Shown piece after piece: positions 1 to 7,724 of a stretch of 20,415 nt of DNA; within the stretch, counting starts at the first letter, position 1; each line of letters begins with the position of its first letter. The notes below the pieces were generated by a model, which was given only the letters and a program-made list of their open reading frames with translations, was not told where the DNA came from and made no database searches. The stretch is from an uncultured Blautia sp. (GTDB lineage Bacteria; Bacillota; Clostridia; Lachnospirales; Lachnospiraceae). A program made the translations under genes and the position numbers. The stretch covers positions 1 through 20,415 of the forward strand of contig UQJE01000042.1 in NCBI GenBank assembly GCA_900541345.1, given 5' to 3'.

Positions 1-718
1 ATTCCGGCTGACGGTCTGCACGAAGATCCTCATCACGGAAACATCTTGCAATCTGAATATAGCGGTCGTATCCGGAGCACATTAAAAGCTGCTTATAGAG
101 CTGCGGAGACTGTGGAAGACCATAAAAACTACCAGGATGCACACGTGACGGCACAAGATAGTCTCTTGCTCCCTCTGGAGTACTCTTTCCAAGCATAGGC
201 GTCTCAATTTCAAGAAATCCTTCTTTTGCGAAAAACTGTCTTGTAAGCATTGCCACCTGACTCTTTAACATCATATTTCTCTGAAGATCCGGTCTTCTTA
301 AATCGAGATAACGGTATTTCAGACGAATTTCATCTTTTGTCTTGCTGTTCTCCTCAATTGGGAAAGGAGGTACGTCCGCCTCAGACAGCACACGAAGACT
401 GTTTACACGAAGCTCAATCTCACCTGTTGCAAGATTTTCATTTACTGCCCCGCCTCTTTTTTCCACAACACCTGTCACTGCAATAACAAACTCACTGCGG
501 AGATGTCCTGCTTTTTCGAATCCTTCTTCATCAATGCTGCCATTTTCAAAAATCAGCTGCATAATTCCGGAACGGTCGCGAAGGTCAACAAAGACAAGTC
601 CTCCTTTATTTCTTGCCTTCTGCACCCAGCCCATAAGGGTTACTTCGCTTCCAATCATCTCTTTTGTCACTTCTGCACAGCGGCATGTTCTGTGCAGTCC
701 CTGCATACTTTCAGCCAT
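1..718 (-). CDS. aspS: Aspartate--tRNA ligase, N-terminal part (cut by window edge)
   Basis: Class II aminoacyl-tRNA synthetase that charges tRNA(Asp) in the cytoplasm. Translating the minus strand from the ATG at 716-718 gives 239 residues before the window ends. The N-terminal part is the OB-fold anticodon-binding domain (about residues 18-105, containing GWVQKARNKGGLVFVDLRDR). It is followed by the AspS signature KYRYLDLRRPDLQ and the start of the catalytic domain. The last visible residues, CFRDEDLRADRQPE (226-239), are class II motif 2. The rest of the catalytic domain and the bacterial GAD insertion lie outside the window. An AGGAGG ribosome site (729-734) fixes the start. It is the last visible gene of the apt-relA-hisS operon, 21 bases after the hisS stop. 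Whether it is the discriminating or non-discriminating type cannot be judged from this fragment. Confidence 0.97.
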   Translation of the reverse strand, partial: MAESMQGLHRTCRCAEVTKEMIGSEVTLMGWVQKARNKGGLVFVDLRDRSGIMQLIFENGSIDEEGFEKAGHLRSEFVIAVTGVVEKRGGAVNENLATGEIELRVNSLRVLSEADVPPFPIEENSKTKDEIRLKYRYLDLRRPDLQRNMMLKSQVAMLTRQFFAKEGFLEIETPMLGKSTPEGARDYLVPSRVHPGSFYGLPQSPQLYKQLLMCSGYDRYIQIARCFRDEDLRADRQPE

Positions 719-739
719 AGTTTTATATCCTCCTGATTT

Positions 740-1996
740 TTACATTCTGTCGCGGAAAAATTCCACAAACTCTGTATATCCTTCTGTCATCATCTGTTCC
801 TTCTGGAACTTCTTGTTTTTCTTCATAATGGAAATGTTTACCTGTGTACCTGTACTTCTCTCTTCTTCTGCCTGCTTTAAAATTGCAAGAAGCTTATCAG
901 CCGGCATATTTTTCTCGATGAGATATGCTTTTTTTCCGTTCTTTGTAGGAACTTCATATCCTCTCTCCAGAAGAAGCATGACAATTCTCTCAAATCCAAT
1001 GGAAAATCCGCAGGCACATGTCTGATTTCCTGTAAATTTTCCAATCATTTCATCGTAACGTCCGCCGCCGCCTACGCTGCCGCCGAACTCATCCATTGCA
1101 ATCTCAAAAATCGGTCCTGTGTAATAAGACATACCACGGACAAGAGTAGGGTCAAAAGACATTTTAAAATCTGCTGTTTTTACGCTGTCCACTGTGGAGA
1201 TAATAGTCTGAAGATCCTCTGCAACACCCGGTTCCAGAACATCTTTTAATTTTTCTCCAAGGAAGCGAACTCCTTCTGTATCATTTGTTACTTCCTTGAA
1301 CATTCCAAGATATGTGTCAATGCACTCCTCGGCAAATCCTTCTTTTTTCAGCTCCTCGGCAACGCCTTCCAATCCGATTTTATCCATTTTATCAAGGATA
1401 ATAAATACGGTATCAAAACTTTCTTCCGGAAAACCGCTGTATTTTGCCATTGCTTTTAAAATCTTGCGGTCATTAATACGGATTGTAAAATTATGGAAAT
1501 CCAGTTTTCCAAGAAGAGTTGTTGTTGCAAGAACAAGTTCAATTTCCGCAAGATAAGTAGGCTCGCCTAAAATATCAATATCACACTGCATAAACTGGCG
1601 GAAACGTCCTCTCTGCGGGCGGTCTGCTCTCCACACATTCCCCATCTGAAGGGCTTTAAAAGGAGCAGGAAGCTCATTTGCATGATTAGAATAATATCTG
1701 GAAAGAGGAACTGTAAGATCGTAACGAAGCCCGGAGTCCACAAGATCTGCTTCCTCCTTTGCTTCCTCAAGCTTTAATTTTTCTCCTCTTTTTAAAATTT
1801 TAAAAATCAGTTTCTCGTTCTCTCCGCCCTGCTTACTGCAAAGATTTTCAATATGCTCTACGCAGGGAGTTTCTATAGAAGAAAATCCAAATGTGCCGTA
1901 TGTCTCGCGAATCATGTTCATCACATAATTTCGGATTTCCATCTCCCTGGGTAAAATATCTTTCATTCCGGTTACCGGTTTTTTCTTTAATGCCAT
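740..1996 (-). CDS. hisS: Histidine--tRNA ligase with short C-terminal domain
   Basis: Class II synthetase that charges tRNA(His); 418 residues. Motif 2 is seen around VWRADRPQRGRFRQFMQCDI (121-140). The histidine-specific loop is LVRGMSYYTGPIFEI (285-299), and motif 3 is CGFSIGFERI (329-338). The C-terminal anticodon-binding region after about residue 355 is only about 64 residues and ends in VEFFRDRM, whereas the usual HisRS domain is about 90 residues, so the terminal part is reduced. The catalytic core looks complete, so this is a working HisRS rather than a HisZ paralogue, which would normally show substitutions in the histidine loop. The ATG at 1994-1996 has an AAAGGAGGAAAG ribosome site that lies inside the upstream HD-GYP gene, and the two genes overlap by 10 bases. 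No T-box leader is present, so expression probably follows the operon. Confidence 0.97.
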   Translation of the reverse strand: MALKKKPVTGMKDILPREMEIRNYVMNMIRETYGTFGFSSIETPCVEHIENLCSKQGGENEKLIFKILKRGEKLKLEEAKEEADLVDSGLRYDLTVPLSRYYSNHANELPAPFKALQMGNVWRADRPQRGRFRQFMQCDIDILGEPTYLAEIELVLATTTLLGKLDFHNFTIRINDRKILKAMAKYSGFPEESFDTVFIILDKMDKIGLEGVAEELKKEGFAEECIDTYLGMFKEVTNDTEGVRFLGEKLKDVLEPGVAEDLQTIISTVDSVKTADFKMSFDPTLVRGMSYYTGPIFEIAMDEFGGSVGGGGRYDEMIGKFTGNQTCACGFSIGFERIVMLLLERGYEVPTKNGKKAYLIEKNMPADKLLAILKQAEEERSTGTQVNISIMKKNKKFQKEQMMTEGYTEFVEFFRDRM

Positions 1997-2562
1997 ATCT
2001 TTCCTCCTTTATTATGAACCACTCTCTGAAATGCAAGAAATACCTGCATATCGAAATTTTTTATTTCTTCTATCATAAGCTCCATCGCTGTTTCCATATC
2101 AAATGCCTGTCGGTATGGTCTGTCCGAGCGAAGAGCTGCAAACACATCACATACTCTTAATATTCTGGCGCCTAAGGGAATTTCCTCTCCGGACAGATTT
2201 GCCGGATACCCGGTTCCATCAAAATTTTCATGATGGTATAAAATGCTCTTCAGGATATATTCTGAATATCCCTGTTTTTTCAGCACCTCGTATCCAAGTG
2301 CAGAGTGCATTCTTACATATTTCAGTTCCTCTATCACAAGGGGATCCCGCTCCTGCCCATTAATATATCCGGTAAGCTTCAGCTTTCCAATATCATGAAG
2401 CATACCTGCAACTGCAAGGTCATGGCACGTCTCCTCAGAAAGAGACATTTCCTTTGCTACCTCATACGCAAGATTGCTTACGTCCATACCGTGATGCAGC
2501 TCAGATTCCAAGTCGAATTTAAGAATTCCTTTTTTTTCTGTTGTCGTTAATGCTGTCTCCAA
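1987..2562 (-). CDS. Stand-alone HD-GYP domain phosphohydrolase
   Basis: A single-domain HD-GYP protein of about 191 residues. From the TTG start chosen here, the visible metal-site motifs are HD in LHDIGK (56-57), a histidine in RMHSALGYEVL (86), HHENFDGTGYP (110-120) and D139 in VCDVFAAL, with RPYR downstream. The GYP signature and the extra histidines mark the HD-GYP subgroup, many members of which hydrolyse cyclic di-GMP or other cyclic dinucleotides. No receiver, PAS or membrane segment is attached, so any signal input must come from elsewhere. The TTG at 2562 is preferred because AAAGGTGG (2571-2578) sits 8 bases upstream. A GTG at 2574 in the same frame would overlap that site, and an in-frame TGA lies just upstream of it. 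The gene follows the hemZ stop by about 2 bases and overlaps hisS by 10. The substrate is not determinable from sequence. Confidence 0.9.
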   Translation of the reverse strand: METALTTTEKKGILKFDLESELHHGMDVSNLAYEVAKEMSLSEETCHDLAVAGMLHDIGKLKLTGYINGQERDPLVIEELKYVRMHSALGYEVLKKQGYSEYILKSILYHHENFDGTGYPANLSGEEIPLGARILRVCDVFAALRSDRPYRQAFDMETAMELMIEEIKNFDMQVFLAFQRVVHNKGGKIWH

Positions 2563-2564
2563 AA

Positions 2565-4091
2565 CTACAGCCACCTTTCAATGCCCGCACGTTTTCTTTC
2601 AATCATTTCTTCGATTCTGGCAATGTAATTTGTGACGTCTTTTACATTTTCCACACGTTCAATTCTTCTTCCGCCATCAAAAACAAGCTTGGAAGAACCT
2701 CCTGCTCCCAGTGCAATAATAGGCTGTTTTTCTTCCATGATCAGAATATTATAAATTCCAGCCTTATCTGTCTTTGCATAGCCTACATTCTCAAAATTGC
2801 CCTTCATGTTTTTCTGTCTGTACAGATAATAAGGGCTCATTTCCATTTCACGGGCAGCCTCCATTGTCAGGTTCATAATTTCCTGATTATTTTCAAATGT
2901 CATTTCCTGGTATTTATCTTTGAACATATTAAGCCTTGCCGCCCTCTTTACAGCGAGAGAATGTACTGTCAGACTGTCCGGCGTCAAAGCTCTTATTCTG
3001 TCCAGTGTATTTCGAACCATGGAAATATCTTCCCCTGGAAGACCTACAATCAAATCCATATTAATATTGTCGTATCCCAGCTCCCGCGCCAGAAGAAAGG
3101 CTTTCTCTGTCTCTTCTACTGTATGGCGTCTTCCAATAATATCCAGCGTTTCCTGATTCATTGTCTGGGGATTTACAGAGATTCTTGTAACAGGAAATTC
3201 CCGGATTGCCTGAAGTTTTTCTCTTGTAATACTATCCGGCCGTCCCGCCTCTATGGTAAATTCCAAAAGGCCGTCAAATCCAAAGCTTTCTTCCACCTGA
3301 CTAAGAACCCTTCTAAGCTGTTCCGGCTCCAGTGTCGTTGGCGTTCCCCCTCCGATGTAAATGGTATCCAGTTTCCTTCCCTTCATCATAGGAGCTGTCT
3401 CCCGAATTTCCCGGCAGAGGGCATCTACATATGCGTCCACCCTGTCCTTCCATACTTTTAAAGGGTATGAGCTGAAGGAACAGTAAAGGCAGATACTGGG
3501 GCAGAAAGGAACACCAATATAAAGGCTGTACCCTTTTTCGTAATCAATCTTTTTGAGAATATCCCTCTCTCTGTTTGCGATTGCAACTGCAAGCGCTGTT
3601 TTTTCCAGACTTACAAGATACCGCTCCCGCATTTCCTGCGCGGCCTCGGAATTTTTCATTCCGGACTCTATCATTGCCATTGTAAGCTTTACCGGACGGA
3701 TTCCTGTTAAGTTTCCCCAGGGCAGATTTCTCCCTGTAAGCTTTACAAGAAGCGTATAAAGACCATATTTTATAATATCTTTATTTTCTTTTCGAAGTGT
3801 GCGGGCAGATTCTTCTTCTGCTTCGCAGAAAACAGGGGCATCTTCTTCCTGACTGCAGGAGTGCCCCTTTATTTTCTCCGCACTTGATACACCGTTATAC
3901 CCTTCTCCTTTGTATCTTAAAACAAAGCTTCCGTTTTCTTCTGACACAGTAAAGGAAAGGTTATATTCTTCCTGTGCGGTTTCTTCTTCGTAAATTGTAT
4001 GTATTTCACTTTCCGGGTAAAATGCCCGTATCAGTTCGTATACATCATGTTCAAATTCTCTGTCTAAAAATAAAATCCTGATTTTATACAA
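2565..4091 (-). CDS. hemZ: HemZ-type radical SAM protein (coproporphyrinogen III oxidase-like)
   Basis: Radical SAM enzyme of the HemN/HemZ group, about 508 residues from the TTG start. The iron-sulfur motif CxxxCxxC is in VPFCPSICLYCSFSSY (C197, C201, C204 with this start). It is followed by the SAM-binding stretch DTIYIGGGTPTTLEPEQL and the family segment FTIEAGRPDSI. The first 190 or so residues are the poorly conserved HemZ-specific N-terminal region. The frame is open upstream to an ATG at 4178, but that would overlap the upstream metallohydrolase by 95 bases and adds a non-conserved arginine-rich stretch. The TTG at 4091 has AGAGGT 9 bases upstream and leaves an 8-base overlap. Family members are annotated as oxygen-independent coproporphyrinogen dehydrogenases. 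No other haem gene is nearby, so the haem role is assigned by family only and a different radical SAM reaction is possible. Confidence 0.9.
   Translation of the reverse strand: MYKIRILFLDREFEHDVYELIRAFYPESEIHTIYEEETAQEEYNLSFTVSEENGSFVLRYKGEGYNGVSSAEKIKGHSCSQEEDAPVFCEAEEESARTLRKENKDIIKYGLYTLLVKLTGRNLPWGNLTGIRPVKLTMAMIESGMKNSEAAQEMRERYLVSLEKTALAVAIANRERDILKKIDYEKGYSLYIGVPFCPSICLYCSFSSYPLKVWKDRVDAYVDALCREIRETAPMMKGRKLDTIYIGGGTPTTLEPEQLRRVLSQVEESFGFDGLLEFTIEAGRPDSITREKLQAIREFPVTRISVNPQTMNQETLDIIGRRHTVEETEKAFLLARELGYDNINMDLIVGLPGEDISMVRNTLDRIRALTPDSLTVHSLAVKRAARLNMFKDKYQEMTFENNQEIMNLTMEAAREMEMSPYYLYRQKNMKGNFENVGYAKTDKAGIYNILIMEEKQPIIALGAGGSSKLVFDGGRRIERVENVKDVTNYIARIEEMIERKRAGIERWL
2571..2578 (-). 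promoter_or_regulatory. Ribosome binding site that decides the HD-GYP start
   Basis: The minus strand reads AAAGGTGG here, followed after 8 bases by TTG (2560-2562). The apparent GTG start at 2572-2574 is itself part of this Shine-Dalgarno-like sequence and has none of its own, which favours the TTG. The site lies within the last codons of hemZ, consistent with coupled translation. Confidence 0.55.
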
Positions 4092-4716
4092 ATGGATTGT
4101 ACCTCTTTTCATATCCAATGGTTGTGGATGTATCATGTCCCGGATAAACCTCTGTCTCCTCCGGAAGAGAATCCACAAGTTTGTGGAGGCTTCTCACAAT
4201 TTCTCCCATACTGCCTCCCGGCAGATCCGTTCTTCCTACCGAACCGTAAAACAGAGTATCGCCGCTGAACAGAATATTTTCTTCTTCTATATAATAACAG
4301 CAGCTTCCTTCTGTATGTCCCGGCGTATGAATCATCTGAACAGAAAATCCTGCCGCCTCAAACACCTCTAAATCTGAAAGAAACGTATCAGCCTCTATGG
4401 AACAAACAATCCTTCCGCAGTTTCCGGACAGATTAAGAGAAGAATCAAGAAGCATCTTCTCCTCTTCTCTCTGTGCATAAACAGGAATATGATACTTCTG
4501 TCTCACTTCCTCCACTGCCTGAATATGATCGAAATGACCGTGTGTCAGAAGAATTGCTTTTGGTGTTCCGGAAATTTCCTTCAGTTTTTCAAAAATTTTT
4601 TCTGCTTCATCTGCAGGGTCAACAATCAGCACCTCGCCGGTAGCTTTATTTTTCAGAAAATAACAGTTTGTATAAACACTTCCAAGGATACATTTATAAA
4701 GTTCTGCATTTTTCAT
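4084..4716 (-). CDS. MBL-fold metallohydrolase, glyoxalase II-like
   Basis: A 210-residue metallo-beta-lactamase-fold hydrolase. The metal ligands are visible in order: THGHFDHIQAV (HxHxDH), HTPGHTEGS, SGDTLFYGSVGRTDLPGG and YPGHD near the C-terminus. This is the pattern of the short glyoxalase II/YcbL group, which hydrolyses thioesters such as S-lactoylglutathione. The natural substrate here is unknown, since the lineage is not expected to rely on glutathione. The long C-terminal helical domain of eukaryotic glyoxalase II is absent. There is no signal peptide, so it is cytoplasmic. The start is an ATG at 4716 with a GAGGAGG site, 11 bases after the relA stop. The gene commonly follows relA in Clostridia, often with dtd in between; dtd is absent here. 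Confidence 0.93.
   Translation of the reverse strand: MKNAELYKCILGSVYTNCYFLKNKATGEVLIVDPADEAEKIFEKLKEISGTPKAILLTHGHFDHIQAVEEVRQKYHIPVYAQREEEKMLLDSSLNLSGNCGRIVCSIEADTFLSDLEVFEAAGFSVQMIHTPGHTEGSCCYYIEEENILFSGDTLFYGSVGRTDLPGGSMGEIVRSLHKLVDSLPEETEVYPGHDTSTTIGYEKRYNPFV
4101..4106 (-). promoter_or_regulatory. Ribosome binding site for the hemZ TTG start
   Basis: AGAGGT on the minus strand lies 9 bases before TTG at 4089-4091 and inside the last codons of the metallohydrolase gene. The upstream in-frame ATGs at 4112 and 4178 lack such a sequence. This supports a shorter HemZ and an 8-base coupled overlap. Confidence 0.5.
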
Positions 4717-4727
4717 TTTCTTCCTCC

Positions 4728-7052
4728 TCAGCCAGTGGTACGCTCTACATCCAGCACGCTGTCTACCTGGCGGATTTTTTCAATCAGAGTATTTAACTCT
4801 TCCTTGCATTTTACATTAAAGCTCATGGAAATTGTCGCTTTTTCCTGCTTGCTGGTACGACTGCTCATTCCGCGAACATCTATTTTTCTCTCTGTAAAAA
4901 TCTTGGAAAGATCTACAAGAAGACCGGTTCTGTTATTTGCATAAATCTGAATCTCAGCCATATAAGTTTCTGAAGTTGCAGATTCCGGCGACTGCCATTC
5001 TGCCTCTATAAGGCGGCTTCTGTCAAGCTCCGACATATTCAGCACATTGATACAGTCTGTCCTGTGAATCGTAATTCCTCTTCCTCTTGTGACAAATCCC
5101 ACGATTTCATCTCCAGGTATAGGGCTGCAGCATTTTGAAAAACGGACTGCAACATCATGAATCCCTCTTACAATAATGCCGCCCTTATTTTTCGTAATAT
5201 GAAGCTTTTCCTGGTTCTCTGTGGCAGCCTCAAGAACCTGTTCATCGGTAAGATTCTTTTTATTTTCCTTATCGTAAGCTTCGACCAGCTTATTAAAGAC
5301 CTGCCCCTCTTTTAAGCCGCCATGACCGATTGCCGCAAGAACTGAGTCCCAGTCGCGGAATCCGTATTTGCGCATAACGGCTTCCTGATACGGCGTTTTT
5401 GTATAAAGAGTAATTTTAAAGCCTTTATTTTTGGCATACTGAGCAAGCATTTCCTTGCCCTTTAAAATATTATCCTCTTTCAGTTCTTTTTTAAACCACT
5501 GATTGATCTTGTTTTTTGCCTGCGTGCTCTTTACAATTTTCAGCCAGTCCCGGCTTGGTCCCTGGGAATTCTGAGAAGTAATGATCTCAATACGGTCTCC
5601 ATTTTTAATCTGGTACTCAATAGGAACCAGCTTTCCGTTTACTCTGGCTCCCACCATTTTATTCCCTACTGCACTGTGCACACTGTAAGCAAAGTCAATG
5701 GGGGTAGAGCCTGTTGGAAGGTTTTTTACATCTCCCTGAGGTGTAAAACAATATACATTATCTGCAAACAGGTTCAGGTCATTTTTCAGAAGACTCATAA
5801 ATTCCCGGTTGTCAGACATATCTCTCTGCCATTCCAGGATTTGACGAAGCCAGTTTAATTTTTCTTCCTCACTTTGTTTGCCCGGAACCTTTCCATCTGA
5901 AGACTCTTTGTACTTCCAGTGCGCTGCGATTCCGTACTCTGCTGTCCGGTGCATCTCAAAGGTACGTATCTGAATCTCAAATGGCTGACCATTTGGTCCG
6001 ATCAGTGTTGTATGAAGAGACTGATACATATTCGGCTTGGGCATTGCAATATAATCTTTGAATCGCCCCGGAATGGGTTTATACATCTCATGAATTACAC
6101 CGAGCGCAGCATAACAGTCTTTCACTGTATCTACAAGAATACGCACAGCAAATAAATCGTAAATCTGATCAATTGTCTTGTCCTGATTTACCATCTTTTT
6201 ATAAATACTGAAGAAATGCTTTACACGCCCGTCTACCTGGGCTTTAATATTGGCATCTTCCATATGTTTTTTTACCTGCTGCACAATTTTTCCTACAAAC
6301 TCTTCTCGTACACTTTTTCGAAGAGCCACCTTTTCCACAAGGTCATAATATACGTCCGGCTTCAGGTATTTAAGGGAAAGATCATCAAGTTCCACCTTAA
6401 TCTTGGAAATACCAAGGCGCATGGCGATTGGTGCATAAATGTCCATTGTTTCCCTTGCTTTTTCCTGCTGCTTTTCCGGCCGCATATACTGAAGTGTACG
6501 CATATTGTGAAGGCGGTCTGCCAGCTTAATAAGAATAACTCTGATGTCTTTCGCCATTGCAAGAAACATCTTTCTTAAGTTTTCTGCCTGAACCTCCACC
6601 TTATCTGCAGCATAAGACAACTGGCCTAACTTTGTAACACCATCCACAAGGAGTGCCACCTCAGAGCCAAATTCCTTTTCCACTTCCTCATATGTCATCC
6701 AGGTATCCTCCACTGCATCGTGAAGAAGCCCTGCCACGATCGTCTCCTTGTCAAGCTCCAGATCTGCAAGAATAATCGCCACACAAAGAGGGTGAATAAT
6801 ATACGGTTCCCCGGATTTTCTCTTCTGATCCTTATGCGCCTCACTTGCAACTGCATACGCCTTCTCAATCATGGAAATATCCGCAGAAGGATGGTATTTC
6901 CGCACACTGGTAATCAATTCTTTATACAGCTCCTCCGGACTTGTAAAATCATTCATGGATTTTACTGCCGCATCTGCTTTTTTTACTGATTCCAGTTTTT
7001 CCTTTTCTATCTGTACGGTATTCTCTTCTTTTCCGTTTATAATCTCTGCCAT
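4728..7052 (-). CDS. relA: Bifunctional (p)ppGpp synthetase/hydrolase (RelA/SpoT, Rel)
   Basis: Long RelA-SpoT homologue, 774 residues, that makes and degrades the alarmones pppGpp and ppGpp during amino acid starvation. Domains in order: an HD hydrolase domain with the intact HDAVEDT motif (about residues 111-117); a synthetase domain with RFKDYIAMPKPNMYQSLHTTL, the RxKD form typical of bifunctional Rel enzymes; a TGS domain starting at VYCFTPQGDVKNLPTGSTPIDFAY; a helical and zinc-finger-like region containing FSKCCSPIPGDEIVGFV; and a C-terminal ACT domain (IQIYANNRTGLLVDLSKIF). Both catalytic motifs look intact. The ATG at 7052 is preferred because AGGTGG sits a few bases upstream. A GTG at 7061 in the same frame would include that site. 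It follows apt by about 34 bases and is probably transcribed from the apt promoter. Confidence 0.97.
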   Translation of the reverse strand: MAEIINGKEENTVQIEKEKLESVKKADAAVKSMNDFTSPEELYKELITSVRKYHPSADISMIEKAYAVASEAHKDQKRKSGEPYIIHPLCVAIILADLELDKETIVAGLLHDAVEDTWMTYEEVEKEFGSEVALLVDGVTKLGQLSYAADKVEVQAENLRKMFLAMAKDIRVILIKLADRLHNMRTLQYMRPEKQQEKARETMDIYAPIAMRLGISKIKVELDDLSLKYLKPDVYYDLVEKVALRKSVREEFVGKIVQQVKKHMEDANIKAQVDGRVKHFFSIYKKMVNQDKTIDQIYDLFAVRILVDTVKDCYAALGVIHEMYKPIPGRFKDYIAMPKPNMYQSLHTTLIGPNGQPFEIQIRTFEMHRTAEYGIAAHWKYKESSDGKVPGKQSEEEKLNWLRQILEWQRDMSDNREFMSLLKNDLNLFADNVYCFTPQGDVKNLPTGSTPIDFAYSVHSAVGNKMVGARVNGKLVPIEYQIKNGDRIEIITSQNSQGPSRDWLKIVKSTQAKNKINQWFKKELKEDNILKGKEMLAQYAKNKGFKITLYTKTPYQEAVMRKYGFRDWDSVLAAIGHGGLKEGQVFNKLVEAYDKENKKNLTDEQVLEAATENQEKLHITKNKGGIIVRGIHDVAVRFSKCCSPIPGDEIVGFVTRGRGITIHRTDCINVLNMSELDRSRLIEAEWQSPESATSETYMAEIQIYANNRTGLLVDLSKIFTERKIDVRGMSSRTSKQEKATISMSFNVKCKEELNTLIEKIRQVDSVLDVERTTG

Positions 7053-7086
7053 CAATTCCACCTGCCTGTCTACAATACAATAGGTT

Positions 7087-7611
7087 TTACTTTCCTTCGT
7101 AGCAGATTACAGACGCTACATCGTAATTTTTCAGCTTTTCTCTTCCCTTCAAACCGGCAAGCTCCATAAGGAATACCACCTTGACAACCTCGCCGCCAAG
7201 CTCCTCTATCATATGGATCGCAGCTTCAATAGTTCCGCCTGTTGCAATTAAATCGTCCACAACAGCAACCTTCTGACCCGGTTTAATAGAATCTTTATGC
7301 ATCTCAATGGTTGCACTTCCATACTCCAGATCATAGCTTTCTGATATTGTCTCGCAGGGAAGTTTTCCTTTTTTACGAACCGGTACAAACGGTTTATGAA
7401 GATTATAGGCAATGGGAACTCCAAAAATAAAACCTCTTGATTCTGTACCTACAATCACATCTACATCTGTATCTTTTAAACATTCCTGCATGGAATCAAT
7501 AGCAAGCTTTAATCCGTCTGCATCCTGCAAAATACTTGTCACATCGCGAAAAATAATTCCCGGTTCCGGGAAATCCGGTATACTTCTTACATACTCTTCG
7601 AGTCTTTTCAT
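7087..7611 (-). CDS. apt: Adenine phosphoribosyltransferase
   Basis: Purine salvage enzyme converting adenine and PRPP to AMP; 174 residues, the normal length. The PRPP-binding loop is VAVVDDLIATGGT (115-127). The family N-terminus IPDFPEPGIIFRDVT (11-25) and the ESRGFIFG segment (57-64) are present. The ATG at 7609-7611 has a GGAGG sequence in its leader. It heads the minus-strand operon with relA, metallohydrolase, hemZ, HD-GYP, hisS and aspS. A good sigma-A-type promoter lies 38-66 bases upstream. The apt-relA pairing is conserved in Clostridia and links purine salvage with alarmone metabolism. Confidence 0.97.
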   Translation of the reverse strand: MKRLEEYVRSIPDFPEPGIIFRDVTSILQDADGLKLAIDSMQECLKDTDVDVIVGTESRGFIFGVPIAYNLHKPFVPVRKKGKLPCETISESYDLEYGSATIEMHKDSIKPGQKVAVVDDLIATGGTIEAAIHMIEELGGEVVKVVFLMELAGLKGREKLKNYDVASVICYEGK

Positions 7612-7648
7612 TTTCCCATTCCTCCACTTTATCTCATAAATATTTTTT

Positions 7649-7677
7649 AGTATATCACTTTTCTATGCCGGAATCAA
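7649..7677 (-). promoter_or_regulatory. Sigma-A-type promoter of the apt-relA-aspS operon
   Basis: On the minus strand, TTGATT (7672-7677) and TATACT (7649-7654) are separated by exactly 17 bases, with an AT-rich start region and the apt ribosome site downstream. It lies in the 113-base gap between recJ and apt, the largest gap in this cluster. No other clear promoter was seen before aspS, so it probably drives seven genes. Confidence 0.75.
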
Positions 7678-7724
7678 TCTAAAACCCGACAGAATCCGCA
7701 TAAATGCGCTCACTTTCGAGTTTT

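Noticed and set aside
342..1025. Plus-strand reading frame across aspS and hisS
   Set aside because: It is antisense to two recognised synthetase genes, and its translation has no recognisable features.
1997..2100. T-box leader before hisS
   Set aside because: The space upstream of hisS is coding sequence of the HD-GYP gene; no specifier stem or antiterminator element was seen.
4092..4178. N-terminal extension of HemZ to the ATG at 4178
   Set aside because: It overlaps the metallohydrolase gene by 95 bases and shows no ribosome site.
7678..7724. Terminator after recJ
   Set aside because: Only a very short inverted repeat (CGCAT/ATGCG) with no T tract is present.
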